Positions 4,734 to 5,071 of a stretch of 5,071 bases of DNA are shown here, piece by piece. Under the pieces are notes generated by a model that worked only from the letters and a program-made list of their open reading frames with translations, did not search any database and was not told the DNA's origin. Source of the stretch: an uncultured Clostridia bacterium (GTDB lineage: Bacteria > Bacillota > Clostridia > Oscillospirales > Acutalibacteraceae). The DNA lies in the NCBI GenBank assembly GCA_947165115.1, contig CAMUZD010000155.1, positions 1-5,071 of the forward strand, read 5' to 3'. The stretch's first letter is position 1. Every line of letters begins with the position of its first letter. A program made the position numbers and the translations under genes.

Positions 4734-5071
4734 TTATTTGTTATCTGTTTCAAGCGAAGCAAGATAAACCTTGTCCTGCTCTGTGAGATCCGCTTTGCTG
4801 AGCAGATCGGGTCTTTTTGCGAGGGTGATTTCAAGCGATTTTTCGCGCTGCCATTTCTGGATATTGGCGTGATGCCCCGAAATCAGCACCTCGGGCACCG
4901 TTTTACCGTGCCACTCATACGGTCTGGTATATTGCGGGTATTCAAGCAAGCCCGAGTAATGGCTTTCAAGAGTGAAGGCATCTTCATTGGGGAGAACTCC
5001 GGGGAGCATTCTCGATATACAGTCCGCGAGAATCAGGGCAGGCAGTTCGCCGCCCGTGATGACATAATCGC
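4734..5071 (-). CDS. trmD: tRNA (guanine-N1)-methyltransferase TrmD, C-terminal part
   Basis: The frame is open to the right edge, so only about 111 C-terminal residues are visible; full-length TrmD is about 240-255. TrmD methylates N1 of G37 next to the anticodon in a subset of tRNAs, using SAM bound in a deep trefoil knot, and prevents +1 frameshifting. The visible knot-region motif is DYVITGGELPALILAD at the edge, followed by the hallmark LLEYPQYTRPYEWHGKTVPEVLISGHHANIQKW segment and the C-terminal helical domain (REKSLEITLAKRPDLL). The ATG at 5009 is internal to the protein and is not its start. rpmE follows on the same strand after 82 bases with its own promoter. In many Firmicutes trmD is followed by rplS; here rpmE takes that place. 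No clear terminator separates trmD from rpmE. Confidence 0.96.
   Translation of the reverse strand, partial: DYVITGGELPALILADCISRMLPGVLPNEDAFTLESHYSGLLEYPQYTRPYEWHGKTVPEVLISGHHANIQKWQREKSLEITLAKRPDLLSKADLTEQDKVYLASLETDNK

Noticed and set aside
1..5071. Defence island, phage, IS element, CRISPR or other novel multi-gene system
   Set aside because: No repeats with spacers, transposase, integrase, nuclease or toxin-antitoxin motifs are seen. Nearly all genes are recognised metabolic or translation genes.

Overview
The window looks like chromosomal DNA from an anaerobic Firmicute, most likely class Clostridia. The reasons are the strong AGGAGG-type ribosome binding sites, sigma-A promoters, an ECF-type QueT transporter under a preQ1 riboswitch, and protein sequences typical of gut or rumen Clostridia. 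No taxon below class can be read safely from this sequence. I see no phage, IS element, CRISPR array, rRNA or tRNA. Apart from short intergenic gaps the window is fully coding.

Left part, + strand (1-1919): the end of a myo-inositol catabolism operon. It holds the 3' part of iolD (TPP-dependent trihydroxycyclohexanedione hydrolase), then iolE (2-keto-myo-inositol dehydratase), then a 92-residue two-helix membrane protein of unknown role. IolE makes the compound that IolD hydrolyses, so adjacent genes encode two consecutive steps. A GC-rich hairpin at 1896-1919 ends this operon and also serves the convergent queT.

Middle part (1920-3757): queT on the - strand encodes a queuosine-precursor transporter. 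It has a perfect-consensus sigma-A promoter (TTGACA, 17 bp, TATAAT) and a compact preQ1-I riboswitch that starts at the predicted transcription start and reaches into the Shine-Dalgarno sequence. Divergent from it on the + strand are a 92-residue acidic protein of unknown function and a class I SAM-dependent methyltransferase, the latter with its own likely promoter.

Right part, - strand (3761-5071): trmD (3' part only), rpmE and a yigZ/IMPACT-family gene, read in that order. rpmE has its own promoter, which lies inside an inverted repeat. A hairpin separates rpmE from yigZ. trmD and rpmE are translation genes.

The best-supported regulatory element is the preQ1 riboswitch, which belongs to a known class. 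I do not see convincing evidence of an undescribed multi-gene system. The unexplained items are the two small proteins (1613-1891 and 2663-2941) and dyad symmetries overlapping two promoters.
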